The translations under genes were made by a program, and so were the position numbers. DNA of 64,000 bases, taken from positions 124,001 through 188,000 of the forward strand of contig WIXG01000054.1 in the NCBI GenBank assembly GCA_009869945.1, given 5' to 3'. The notes beneath the pieces are model-generated. The model made no database searches, was not told where the DNA came from, and worked only from the letters and a program-made list of their open reading frames with translations. Positions within the stretch are counted from its first letter, which is position 1. Each line of letters starts with the position of its first letter. This document shows, in pieces, positions 50,537 through 61,011 of the stretch. This DNA is from Mesaphorura yosii (lineage: Eukaryota; Arthropoda; Collembola; Poduromorpha; Tullbergiidae).

Positions 50537-52010
50537 CTACATAATTTTTACTCCGTTTCCGTCTCCACTCACTTTTGCCGGCTTTGAAGGCAGCCATCGA
50601 AATTCAGGCTGATATGCCGGGAACTTGTAGATGTTATCTTTAAAATAGTTCACTACGGCGTTATCACGGAATACCTTGGCACTGAACTGAATATTGCCCC
50701 ACGACCCGCGCTCTCTGTATTGCCCTTCCCTCGAGATGCCGATCTGGGCCATGAATTCGCCCAGCGTCCACCCGACAGGGTCCTCCAGTAACTTGCTGAG
50801 GTAGTTTCCCGCGTACACGTGTCTGTCTTGCGTATTTTGTTGTGTCCACCAATCGAGCAGGATTGGGTAACTCTGTGCGGGTGGAGCGATCCTCCAGTAA
50901 AGCTGTGGCTGCAATACGTCAATCCAGCCACTGCGCAGCCACAGTTTGGGATCGGAGTAGAGCTGCGAATACTGGTCAAACCCGGTGATGGGAGATGGCA
51001 TACCCTCTGGCTCGCCAGGGCGATAAATGCCGAACGGGGAAATGCTGAACTTAATCCATGGCTTTTCTTCGTGTAGGCCCGTGTTCAGACGCTCGACAAG
51101 TCGATTCACGTTGTCTCGCCTCCAATCAGCAAGCCCTAGCACTCCTCCGGCGTCAATGTACGAGTTATATGTAGCTGAGTCGGGAAATGCGACGCCACTG
51201 ACCGGATACGGGTAGAAATAGTCGTCCATGTGGAGTCCGTCTAGATCGTAGCGCGTGACCAAGTCCAAGCACACATCATACGTGCGGGTTTGCACCGGGA
51301 CTGCGCCCGGGTCCATCCACACAAAGTCGCCGTAGATGTATGCATACTGCCTGAACTCGTTCGCCATGTGGTTCGGTGCCAAACCAGTGAACGTAGGTCG
51401 CATGTTGGCGCGGTACGGATTAATCCAAGCGTGAACTTCAATTTCCTTCGAGTGAGCATACTCGATTACGAATTCGAGCGGATCCCACCATGGGGACGGA
51501 GCTTGCCCACTTGTTCCGGTCAGATACTGACTCCAGGGTTCGATGCTAGACGCGTAAAGAGCGTCACCCATTGGTCGGACCTGGAAATAGATGGCGTTCA
51601 TCCCAGCAAGCTCCAGCTGATCGACCAACGATCGAATGCTGGACTGCTGAACTGCCACACTGTCAGAAGGCGAATTCGGCCAGTCGATGTTGGCCACCGT
51701 AGCGATCCACGCCCCTCGCAGTTCACGCCCAGGTAAATTTTCGTCGAAGCAGCAAACATGATCCGAAGGAAAGGAAGGGCAACGGAATGGAACTGTGACG
51801 TTGGTGCTGCAAGCGGGTGCGGGAATGCAGTTTCCGATGACACCAAAGTCAGGATGAGCGTAATCGTAGCAAAGGTCAACTAAAGGACGAAATCCACTGC
51901 TATACTCCTTTAAACATAAATGTAAGAAAAAAACTCTTACCTCCTTGACTAACGCTTAGCCAACTGCAGCTGAGCAAAATCACAAAAATAACGCAATATT
52001 TGTCTGCCAT
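50537..52010 (-). CDS. Secreted GHL10 (YngK-type) glycosidase with Cys-rich N-terminal extension
   Basis: Two exons (52010-51941, 51879-50537) give 470 aa. Residues 1-22 are a signal peptide. Residues 24-70 are an extension with six cysteines (27, 41, 47, 57, 66, 67; ending VCC) and no counterpart that I know of in bacterial relatives. From residue 76 a full PF02638-type TIM-barrel follows: ELRGAWIATVANIDWPNSP, the NAIYFQVRP strand, EVHAWINPYR (171-180), DGLHMDDYFYP (237-247) and ISPFGIYR (303-310). Bacterial members are thought to cleave exopolysaccharide or peptidoglycan-associated glycans; the acid pair DD in DGLHMDDYFYP is the likely catalytic site. The family is overwhelmingly bacterial, so horizontal transfer is inferred. 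The gene has one spliceosomal intron placed between signal peptide and extension. It lies between a six-cysteine paralogue and a sugar transporter. Confidence 0.9.
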
Positions 52011-52904
52011 GTTCAAAACTGCGGCAGAGGGCTGTGATCCAAAATATTACGTGTCAAGCAATACACAAGACCGAATGTACCAGAGCAGGTCAATGCAGTG
52101 TTAAACTCAAATTAAAACGCAGGCAAAAGGAGCATCATTTGTGAGGATTTCAAGTACATTACCCAAAAAACCGATCCTAGTTGGGATTAGCGTTAAGTTT
52201 CTTTGTAGAGACGTAGTGATTTGTTTATCCAAGTGGTTTACTAACATTTTATTCGTGGGAATTCATGGCTTACTGTCAATCATATAATCCAAGGCAAAAC
52301 GGCATTGCCATATGCCAATTACCATTCTCACTGCGAATTGTGCCTAGGTACTGCATGGGATTATAAGTTTACATCTCTCTAAACTGTCAAAGTATAATCC
52401 TACCATTGACATGTTGCGATGGGCACGACCGATAATGTGAAAACTACTTCAATTCATATTCGTACAAATCGAGCCTAATTCTCGAGCCCACGGTCGCGGC
52501 TACAATACAATAATGTTCAATTAACTGAGAGATGTTGCGATGAAACTAGGTGTTCATTTAGAATGGTAAAACAGACCAATTCATCAGATTATGACTGAAG
52601 TAATTTTACGTATTAAGACGGATAAGTTCACAAGATCATCTTGATAGCAGATGGTATTTCACAGTTCACTTCTTCGGCCACTTCCTCGCAAGTGTTTCGA
52701 GGGGGCAGAACGGATTTAATTAATCCTCTGGCTCATAACATTGTACAATACAAAGATGACTCCTACAACTTCAATGTACATTAAGACAAATACGTTCTCG
52801 CAAACCGTCAATAGGGTCCTAGTCCCGGAATTAAAATTTCTATCATTCTTCGTCATATTCAGCCGCACAGGCAATTTAAAATTTCGTCGCAATAAATTCT
52901 TAAA
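52011..52904. promoter_or_regulatory. Divergent region between GHL10 and sugar transporter
   Basis: This 890-bp stretch holds the promoters of two divergent genes that could plausibly be co-expressed (a secreted glycosidase and a sugar uptake carrier). No TATA box stands out, and no coding content is seen. Confidence 0.4.
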
Positions 52905-54641
52905 ATGCCGCGAAAGGAATTGATCCCATTGGTGGAGCGTGCTGATAACCTGCATCACCGCCATCAAGTCATAACGGTTGGCGGAGTCACGATGGCTTTG
53001 TTTGCTACGGGAAATATTTTGGGGTTTTCTTCCTTCACAATCCCGGAACTTATCAGTGAAGATTCTACCATCAAAGCGACGGAAAGTGACCTCTCATGGA
53101 TCGGTAATTTCAGTACAATAGCAACAAGTCAAAGTGGATAAGTTTTTGTGATCCATTTTTACTCATTTTTAGCGAGCCTCGTCACCGTCGGCTGCATAAT
53201 TGGTTCCCTCCTTGGCGGCGTCTCATCAGACGTACTGGGTCGAAAGAGAACCATTTTGTTTGCTTCTCTCTTCTTTACATTTGGATGGATCGTAATTGGC
53301 CGAGCTCGGACCGTAGGCCAAATTCTGATTGGACGAATGATCACTGGAGTGGCATCCGGAATCTACTCGTCAGCAGTCCAGGTTTACATCTGCGAAATTG
53401 TTGAGCCCTCAATCCGTGGCGTGTCTGGCACGCTGCCCTCGCTGATGGTTGGAATCGGGATCGTGTCCGTGTATTGCCTGGGCGGACTGTTTAAGTGGAG
53501 AACAGTCGCTTACGTGTGCTCCACATTTCCAGTCCTCGTGTTCCTGTACATGCTTCTCTTGCCGGAATCTCCAGTGTGGCTTATCAGCAAAGGACAATGT
53601 CTGGAAGCTCTTCGGGCTCTGACGTGGCTCCGAAACGACGACAACGAAGCCGAGCAAGAATGCATGCGACTCGAATACCTCCAGGAACGCCGAGCATACT
53701 ACCGAAGTCATGGATCTCGCAGGGGTTTCCTGAAGCGAATCGGTGAAGCCTCCTTCCTGAAACCGCTTGGCATCGGTCTCGGTCTCTTCTTTTTCCAACA
53801 ATTCTGCGGAATCTACCCAATCACCTTCTACCTTAAGCTCATCTTTGAATTTGCGGACAACTTTATGAACGATTCACTGGAAACCATTTCCATCGGCTTC
53901 GTGCGCATGTTTGTGACGTTCATCGCGCTCTTTCTGGTCAAGTTCCTGAATCGACGTCTGCTTCTCATCACATCCGGCCTGCTCATGTGTGTGGCCAATG
54001 CGTTATTGGGAGGGTACTTCTATCTGCGGGAAATCGCCGTATCTGAATACTACAGCAGCACGAACTCTTCGTCAGATGCCCTGATTAATTTAAATTACAG
54101 CAGCTCAGTGCCGTCATCATTCAGTCCGCTCAACGCCGAGATCGCAATTCAAATCCAAGATGTAAGTGTCGAGTGGGTGCCCATGGCGTGCCTTCTCCTA
54201 TTCATGTTCGGTTATTGCATTGGGTACGGAGTGATCCCGTACTTCTTCATCGCCGAGATCACCGCAGCAGACGTCCGGAGCCTGAGCTGCTCCATCGTGA
54301 TGGGGTTTATGCAAATCTGTCTGTTCACATCAGTCAAGACATTTCTGGATCTGCTGTCGATCCTCACCAGCTACGGGACTTTCTGGTTGTACTCTGGTGT
54401 GGCGCTGGCTGGCGTGATATTCGTTATTGCGTTCGTCCCAGAAACTTACAATTTAGACGCGAGTGAGATCGAAGCGATATTCGAGAGTCAGGTACATCTG
54501 TACCAGCACGTGGATGGGTTATGGAGTAATTCTGCAGAGACCGCAACGGGGCAACCGATTGGGGTCAGCCATTCTTTTTATCAACAGCAACAACCCCGGT
54601 ACCAGTCTGAAGATTCAGACCTGGAATTAGACGTACAGTAA
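52905..54641 (+). CDS. MFS sugar transporter, Tret1/SLC2-like
   Basis: Two exons (52905-53103, 53173-54641; one 69-nt intron) give 555 aa with 12 predicted membrane spans. Sugar-porter signatures are LGGVSSDVLGRKR (residues 80-92, between helices 2 and 3), VYICEIVEPSIRG, PESPVWL (197-203), a QQFCGIYPITFY motif in helix 7, PYFFIAEITAADVRS, and FVPETYN near the end. The arrangement matches insect facilitated trehalose transporters and related hexose carriers at the plasma membrane. The loop between helices 9 and 10 is long and Ser-rich. The substrate (trehalose versus glucose) cannot be fixed from sequence. It is divergent from the GHL10 glycosidase. AATAAA at 54737-54742. Confidence 0.93.
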
Positions 54642-54841
54642 AATGAACACAATCATTGATGTCTTCATTGTAATTAAATTAAATATTAAAATGTTACAAG
54701 CAGCGCACACAAAACCTGTTTTTTGACCTTGAGATGAATAAATGCGTACAATTTTAGTTCAGTGCTAAACATTCGACTCGTGCTGAAAGATAACACTTGT
54801 GGAAACAATTTACTTAATTCATCGCCTTATCAAGACTGTGT

Positions 54842-55135
54842 ATGCGCAGCGTGAAAAATGGAGCAAATCTTCAGATGCAGATTTACTCAACAAATTATTT
54901 CTGGGCGCATGCTGTAATGTTGACTCTGGTCGCCCAAGGCGCTCAGGCTCTGGCGCTGCCAAGAACGAGTGAATCTCCTCCATCATTCACCATGGGGGGC
55001 TATGGCAGGTGGAACCTGGACCCCAACCGCTACCGAGTATGTTCACTTGCATCGGTTCAAGGAGCACATCCAACTTGCAGGCCGGATGAAATGTTCACTG
55101 GTTGCCAATGCGTGAAATTGTGGCCGTGGAATTAG
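54842..55135 (+). CDS. Small secreted Cys-rich peptide
   Basis: A single open frame of 97 aa from the first ATG (or 86 aa from the in-frame ATG at 54875) shows a hydrophobic signal segment (FWAHAVMLTLVAQGAQALA), a Ser/Pro/Gly linker, and a C-terminal module with four cysteines ending CQCVKLWPWN. Two AATAAA signals follow at 55186-55191 and 55195-55200, which supports a real transcript. No family recognised; it could be a peptide toxin-like, antimicrobial or signalling peptide, but none of these is shown. A GTATGT-like site inside the frame means a 3' intron cannot be ruled out. Confidence 0.5.
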   Translation: MRSVKNGANLQMQIYSTNYFWAHAVMLTLVAQGAQALALPRTSESPPSFTMGGYGRWNLDPNRYRVCSLASVQGAHPTCRPDEMFTGCQCVKLWPWN

Positions 55136-55413
55136 CAAGTAGTGATAGTAAGCTAACAATGTTCATTTAACTCAAATCGTTGCGGAATAAAGTAAATAAA
55201 GTCACCGTCTCAATTTGGACATGTTTTGAGGCATGCATGAATTTTGAATTCTGAGCTTGCTCGTGTCATTTTGCTTTCAATTTCATGGATCGAATTTATT
55301 TAACTTCAAAGTCATTTCGTACAATATTAATTAGGAACATACGAAGGCCCAATTGGAATTTGCAGGTAGTGGTAGTGGTTCAAGAAGTTGACGGGCAATC
55401 ACGGCAAAGTTCT

Positions 55414-56030
55414 TTACTCGATTCCAAGAACACGGGCTTCGCATTTCTGTAATAATTTATAACAGATATTCGTCATGCTTCATTGCACCAGCGGCAGTAT
55501 AAGAAAAGTGAGACTTACATTGACTACGTCGAGGGTGGAGTCCATGTCGATTTCGGCGGCTGAGAATTGACTCTTCAAGCAGGCAGCGTACTACACAATT
55601 AAAATCGAGATTAAGGCATCTATTTTTAATCAATTTAGTCCAATTTCGTAACGTACCAGTGGGAAAGTGTAAAGGGATCTGCATGCCTTCTGCATATTTT
55701 CTGGAGTGTCGAGGAGATAGCCACTGACCTTCATCTGGCAAGCACGGAAAATCTCAATGCCCTATGAAAAGGAAGAGTGAGAGCGTAACAAAACTCAGTC
55801 AAGATAGTGAAGAAGTTAGGTGGGAAAAGAAGCAATCTTACCGGTGCTTCGTTGTAGCAGTCCCAGAACGCTTGAGCGGTGGTGGCATTGACTCCTTGGC
55901 ACATCTTTGCGACGATTCTTGCGGTTGAGATTAAATCACCTCCAATCGGGCCAGGCGAGAGAGAGAAAGAGTAGACGATCGATGGGGCCACAACGGCCAG
56001 GACCAAGACAAGGAGAGCGAAGGAGTTCAT
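55414..56030 (-). CDS. Six-cysteine secreted protein, paralogue 3 (inverted)
   Basis: Four exons (56030-55842, 55761-55657, 55590-55519, 55446-55414), all phase 0, give 132 aa. A signal peptide of ~21 residues precedes PIGGDLISTARIVAKMC, FWDCYNEAP, GIEIFRACQ, ACRSLYTFPL, YAACLKSQF and VNKCEARVLGIE. Cysteine spacing is C-x13-C-x12-C-x18-C-x11-C-x21-C. Exons 2, 3 and 4 are 105, 72 and 33 nt, identical to paralogue 1. It is the most compact form and probably closest to the family core. It lies on the opposite strand, so the GHL10 and transporter genes are bracketed by family members. Minus-strand AATAAA at 55295-55300. Confidence 0.85.
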
Positions 56031-57078
56031 GGTGACTTGTGTAGTTGGAGTTAGGAGCGTTAAACTTGATTGGATCTGAAATCCGGTGATTTCGACTGAA
56101 GGCAGAGCTGGAGAGTGAATTCTGCGGTGCAGGCTCCACAGTATTTATTGCAAATCGTTCCGCAGGGTTATTATTATGCAATCCGCATAAATACTGGGGC
56201 TGAGAACCACAATTCGCAGGTGCTGGGCTCGTCGGGGTTTTAGAAAAAGTGGTCACTGACGTCACACGGACAACATGAACATTGGACGATTTCTGCCCTA
56301 TTCTTCTCTGCTTTCTGTTACAATCCATGGCAAACCATCGGAGACTAAATTTTGCACACATTGTGATTGGATTTGGACTTTGAACTTGACAGTATGCGAA
56401 CTTTAGTCTTCTCCCATTGGACTCTTGGCCAGTGGACTGTGGACAGGAGTTCCATATCCGAAAAATTTGGCTCTGCCGAGCTCATACGAATTGGAAATAA
56501 AAACTACGAGTTCCGGTAGCGGTCACTGCAAGAATGGCAACAAAGGAGTATAATTAAGAGCTTGGATGTTGTGCGTTGTTGTTGCAGCACTCAAGTTCAG
56601 CTGTTCGCCATAGGCCGGCAATGGATGAGGCGTCGTACATACATTTTTTTTGTTTGTTTTTTTAGCAGTGCTAAGTGCTCTTTCTTAATGTGGAGTTCTT
56701 AACAGCGAGCATGTTGTTTAAGGAGGGCCAAGTTGTGCAACTGAAAAATGCGGTCGGCGTCTTCTTTAAGTTAGCTGGCTTTTCTATCCCCCGTCAGGCG
56801 CTGGCATTGAGCAAAATTGTTGTTTGCAGTGCGCACGCTTTTGCTAATTTAATTGTTTAACTTTGCAAAGTTGAGTAATTCTAGTTTGGTGCTGGTGGCA
56901 CCACTTTCTTTGTGAGTGCGGCTGAACTGAAACAGAGCCCTGGTTCTAACCTTATAAAAAGTTGTGGTCAAATTGCATACGCCACTGTGATTCAAGCTCC
57001 CTTTAGCATCATTCAAACAGTCCTCAGACATGTACCGAGTTGTTCACCACCACACAAGTTCCTAATTATGATGGGTTT
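56031..57078. other. Divergent region upstream of six-cysteine paralogue 3 and zinc-finger gene
   Basis: It contains a poly-T run near 56644-56662 and no gene I can support. In the zinc-finger frame the first upstream stop is near 57004 and there is no ATG before 57079. A non-overlapping uORF starts at 57030 in another frame. Confidence 0.45.
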
Positions 57079-60000
57079 ATGAATGGAACGGAGGACTTGA
57101 GGAGGCAGGTGTACGAAATTTACGAGGCAGAAAAACTGTTAACAGCTTCGAACCAACAAATGGAGGACACCTCAACAGCAAACGATGCTCCGTTCGTTAC
57201 AACGCTCGACCATATTCTAAGGACAAGGTCCCTCAATGTGGAGGATATTAAGCTCCTGCCGATGCCGATTGGTACGAGGAAGTCAGTTGTGAACTTGGAC
57301 AATATTAAACCAGCAGATCCAAAACTCTTTTTGGATCCGAGAACATTGAAGACAAAACTTTTTCACGATAGAGATACAGAACCGTTTGCGATTGTTTTAT
57401 CGAGGATGGATGCAATAGCAGGTCGGCTAGCACTGCTCGAACCCAGCGCAATATCAATTTCACCATCAAAAATGAACGGGTCAATTGACAAAGAAGCCTC
57501 CAAAGAGAATTCAGGCCCGGGCACCGAGAGCGAAATCACAGACGTGTTCCAAGCTGGTTGTGATATGGACATGGTGCGAGAAAACGGTTCAACCCAGGGT
57601 GAGGGTGACATCACGTCACCATCACCAGCAATCCACCTTGCACCGGATGCTAAGTGTGAGCCTGAGCAAGATGGAGCTGAGACTGAGGGTGTGGTTAATA
57701 CCTCGCCACCTTCGACTCCATCAGGGTCGGTTTTGGACACTTCAGGTTCGGAGAAAAACTCGATAGAAGTGGATGAAGAAGACGCAGTAGCACAGGAGAT
57801 GGAGGATCAGGGCTTAATAGACGGATCCCAATTTCTAGCCACGGAGAAATCCTTACCAGATGTGCTGTCAGCGTCAGAAACATTGGCAACCGCTGGGACT
57901 GCAAATCAAGAGATTCAAGGACTACCTGTGGATGTGGATGTGCCACCCGGAACTGATAAGAGCCCTCAAGGAAACTCAAACCCTGCTGACCAAGTGGAAT
58001 CAATCCACTCACAACATTGCGATGATACCAACACACAGTCAGATTCAGAGTCTGAATCCACGGCAGATGATGATTTCCCACCAGTCACACCCAAGCCAGG
58101 AAACTGTCCCCACATCAAATTCGAAAATGGTAACCAAGATCCAATAAGTCATTTCAATTACTCTCAATCGTAAAATGGATAAACAAATAATGTTTCTCTC
58201 ACATACAGGTAAATTCCGCTGCACACTTTGTGACAAAAGCATTAAGAAATATCTAGTCCACTATCACAAATTTTGTGCTGACATCAAAGCCGGAAAAGAC
58301 ACCAAATATAAGTGTCGATTTTGCCCAAAGTCATTCAAAAGCGGGAGTCACCTAAAATACCACAACATAAGCGTACATACTGGAGAGCGACCGTTTGTGT
58401 GTGCTGAATGTAGCTCTGACTTCATCACGGCTCAGAAACTTAAGCGTCACATATTCATGTGTCATAAAAACGACAAGTTCAGTTGCCGGTGTTCAAAAAC
58501 ATTTTCTTCGAAACAGGCACTCAAGGTGCATCAAAACCGTCATGATGGGTCATCGCTGAAAGCAATTCAATGTCCCAAGTGTAACAAGAAATTTGCTGCG
58601 AAATCCAGCATGATGCACCACAAGGCGATTGTACACGACAGCGGTAAGCATTGCTCAACGAGTCTCATAGGTTGAACGTCCATGATAATGAATGTGAATT
58701 CTAGTGTGATGTGATCCGTACCCTTTGATTGATTAGGTGGAAATCAATTTAAATGCAAACTCTGTCAGAAGCAGTTCGGTTCCAGAAATGCCCTTGTGCT
58801 GCACAGCAAAACCCACACCGAGGAGAAGCAGTTCGAGTGCTGTGTTTGCGGCCGGAAGTTCGCAGGATATCGCGACATGACGAGACATTCAGAGACACAT
58901 AAGCGTAAGAGTTCACACGAGTTACTTTATGCATAAATAACTAATGATATTGATTATGCCGTTTGAATTTAGGTGAAAAACGCTTCAGATGTGCCGAATG
59001 TGGGACAGATTTTTCGCGGAAAGACAATTTGATGCGTCATCTGAAGAATGTACATAAAGTGGTTGATGGAACGCAACTGAGGGCATCGATCATGATCATG
59101 ATAAAAGAGACGTTTGCTATTAGTGGTGAACAAATATTTAAACCGATTACAGTAAATGCGATGACCGGCAGCTCTTCGGCAGAAGGACAATCAAGCGGTG
59201 GAGGAGCTGCACTTGCTGCAGAAATAGCAGAAGAGAAGAAGAATGTTACAGCGGAAGGGGACAATGCACCGGAAGCATTGACTTCTCAGAATGACGAGCT
59301 ACTGGAGATGCAGTCCACCCAAGACGCTGATCTTGTTTCTATACGCGATGCTGATGTTGCCAATCAGGCAATGCATGACAGTGCCACTGCTAATGCTAGT
59401 GACAATCTTTATGCGAATGGCGAGCATGACGAAAATACTGATGAACTGGAAATAGATGGGCATGTGGTTGAACACAGTTTAGAAAGTGAGGTAACTGGAA
59501 TGGGGTCTGATGCACAACACGAATTCGTTGAAGACGAAGATCGGAACAATGAAGAAGTTAACAACACCGGTACTGATGTTGTTAATCCTGAGAATTACTG
59601 CGACTCGCATCGGGATTCCAGCGATGCAGATTCTCACGAACTGAGGACGGGCAGAAATGCAGTCAAATCAAAGACACGGGATCGTCGCCTTTCTCCTGAT
59701 ATAACTGAGGGCCACAAAAGACCAAGAAGTAATTCTTTCTCATTAACGACGATGGAATCTACGCCTCGTAGTTCAAAAGTAAGACAGGATAATTTCAAGA
59801 CTGTTGCTCTTTCATCAGTATATAATATCGTCTGCTTTCGGAATTTGTAGAACTTGGTTCCTGTTCACCCTCAAACTAAACGGGGGCGTCCAAAAGGTCG
59901 AAGGGGGAAAAAAAAGCGCACATACAAGCCTCGATCTGGCGGTCCATCCAAAAAATGCGTACCAGAACCAAGTACAACAGCTGTGGAGCCCGAAACGTGT

Positions 60001-60275
60001 AAACAAGGACACAATGTGATCTGGAAATCGAAGAACCTCTACTGCGCACAAATGCTGAACTTCCAGCGTCTGGACCATCCAACTCCGAAACTGGAACCCC
60101 ACCAGAGCCTTCCGATGGAGAGCCTCCGGCCATTTCGGTACCATCGACTCATTCCCAAGTAGTTACAATTCCTGCAGCTGTGCCCGTAGCATTGGATTCA
60201 ACGCTTGGCTCAACCTCGGCTGGGCTTCAATCTATGAATCCGGCTTATTTTCATTTGGAGGCAGTGTTCATTTAG
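57079..60275 (+). CDS. C2H2 zinc-finger protein with AT-hook
   Basis: Exons 57079-58129, 58209-58643, 58737-58904, 58973-59778, 59851-59971 and 60034-60275 give ~940 aa. The first ~350 residues are acidic and Ser/Pro-rich. Eight fingers follow: 1 is atypical (CTLC then H-x3-H-x2-C), 2 CRFC, 3 CAEC, 4 odd with C-x1-C (FSCRCSKTF), 5 CPKC, 6 CKLC, 7 CCVC, 8 CAEC, the last separated by a canonical-type linker. An acidic stretch then leads to an AT-hook (KRGRPKGRRGKKKR, residues 830-843). The final 62-nt intron (59972-60033) is proposed because the downstream frame is a plausible Ser/Thr/Pro-rich end (QSMNPAYFHLEAVFI). Reading straight through would instead stop at 60162. A nuclear DNA-binding regulator is inferred; orthologue not recognised. 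Confidence 0.82.
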
Positions 60276-60917
60276 TGTGCCATGAAAACAGAACAGAAAC
60301 ACAATAGACGTCTGCTCGCTCGGGTCGAGGAATTTTATGCATTAAACATTATTATTTCAGCCTTTAGAATTAGAAACCAAATAAATATTATATTTGTAAT
60401 TGTAATTGAATATTGCGAGCCCGTTTTTAACCTGTCTCATTCCTCGTGCCACAATCGTGACCAAAGCTGGTGGGAATCACTTCCATGAAGTGGTTTGTTT
60501 ATCGTTTAACGAGCCAATTGCGAGCAACGAGCAACCACTAGAAAATGTCAGGTTGAAGCCCTGGCCTGTCACCGATGGCTTCATTCAATGTCTGTATAAT
60601 GTAGTGCGGACAAGAACAATGCAATACGAACTACAGCTACAGTTCATCGTACAGGTCCACCATCCATCCACCGATCTTGATCCACCTGTAAATTCCTGTT
60701 GAAGAATGTCGTCCGATGCACAAGCTGAATTTATTCGTTGTTCTGGGCGAGTTGACATTGACATTGATCTAATACGAGGCGGGACGATTGAACCTTGCGA
60801 CAGGTCTCAATACTGATGATGGATTGATACTTTGACTGGTCTGATGTGTCTATCACCTATCGATTTCGAAATAATTCCACGGGATGAAGTAATGACTCGA
60901 GAACGCGTCTGATGCAA
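60276..60917. other. Intergenic region
   Basis: An AATAAA near 60379-60384 may end the zinc-finger transcript. A 98-codon frame at 60406-60702 has no recognisable content. Nothing else seen. Confidence 0.45.
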
Positions 60918-60924
60918 TATAAAG
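60918..60924 (+). promoter_or_regulatory. TATA box of the LPMO gene
   Basis: TATAAAG lies 94 nt upstream of the ATG, with TCATTGTCACTCC about 30 bp further as a possible initiator. This predicts a short 5' UTR and a focused, probably tissue-restricted promoter. Confidence 0.65.
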
Positions 60925-61011
60925 TCTGGACCCATCCCACATTTCTCATTGTCACTCCAAGGCTCCTTGCACTGACTTCCGAATTGAGTCTGCACCTCCT
61001 GATTAGTCATC

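Noticed and set aside
53409-53801. 130-codon minus-strand frame inside the sugar transporter
   Set aside because: Antisense shadow of a GC-rich coding exon.
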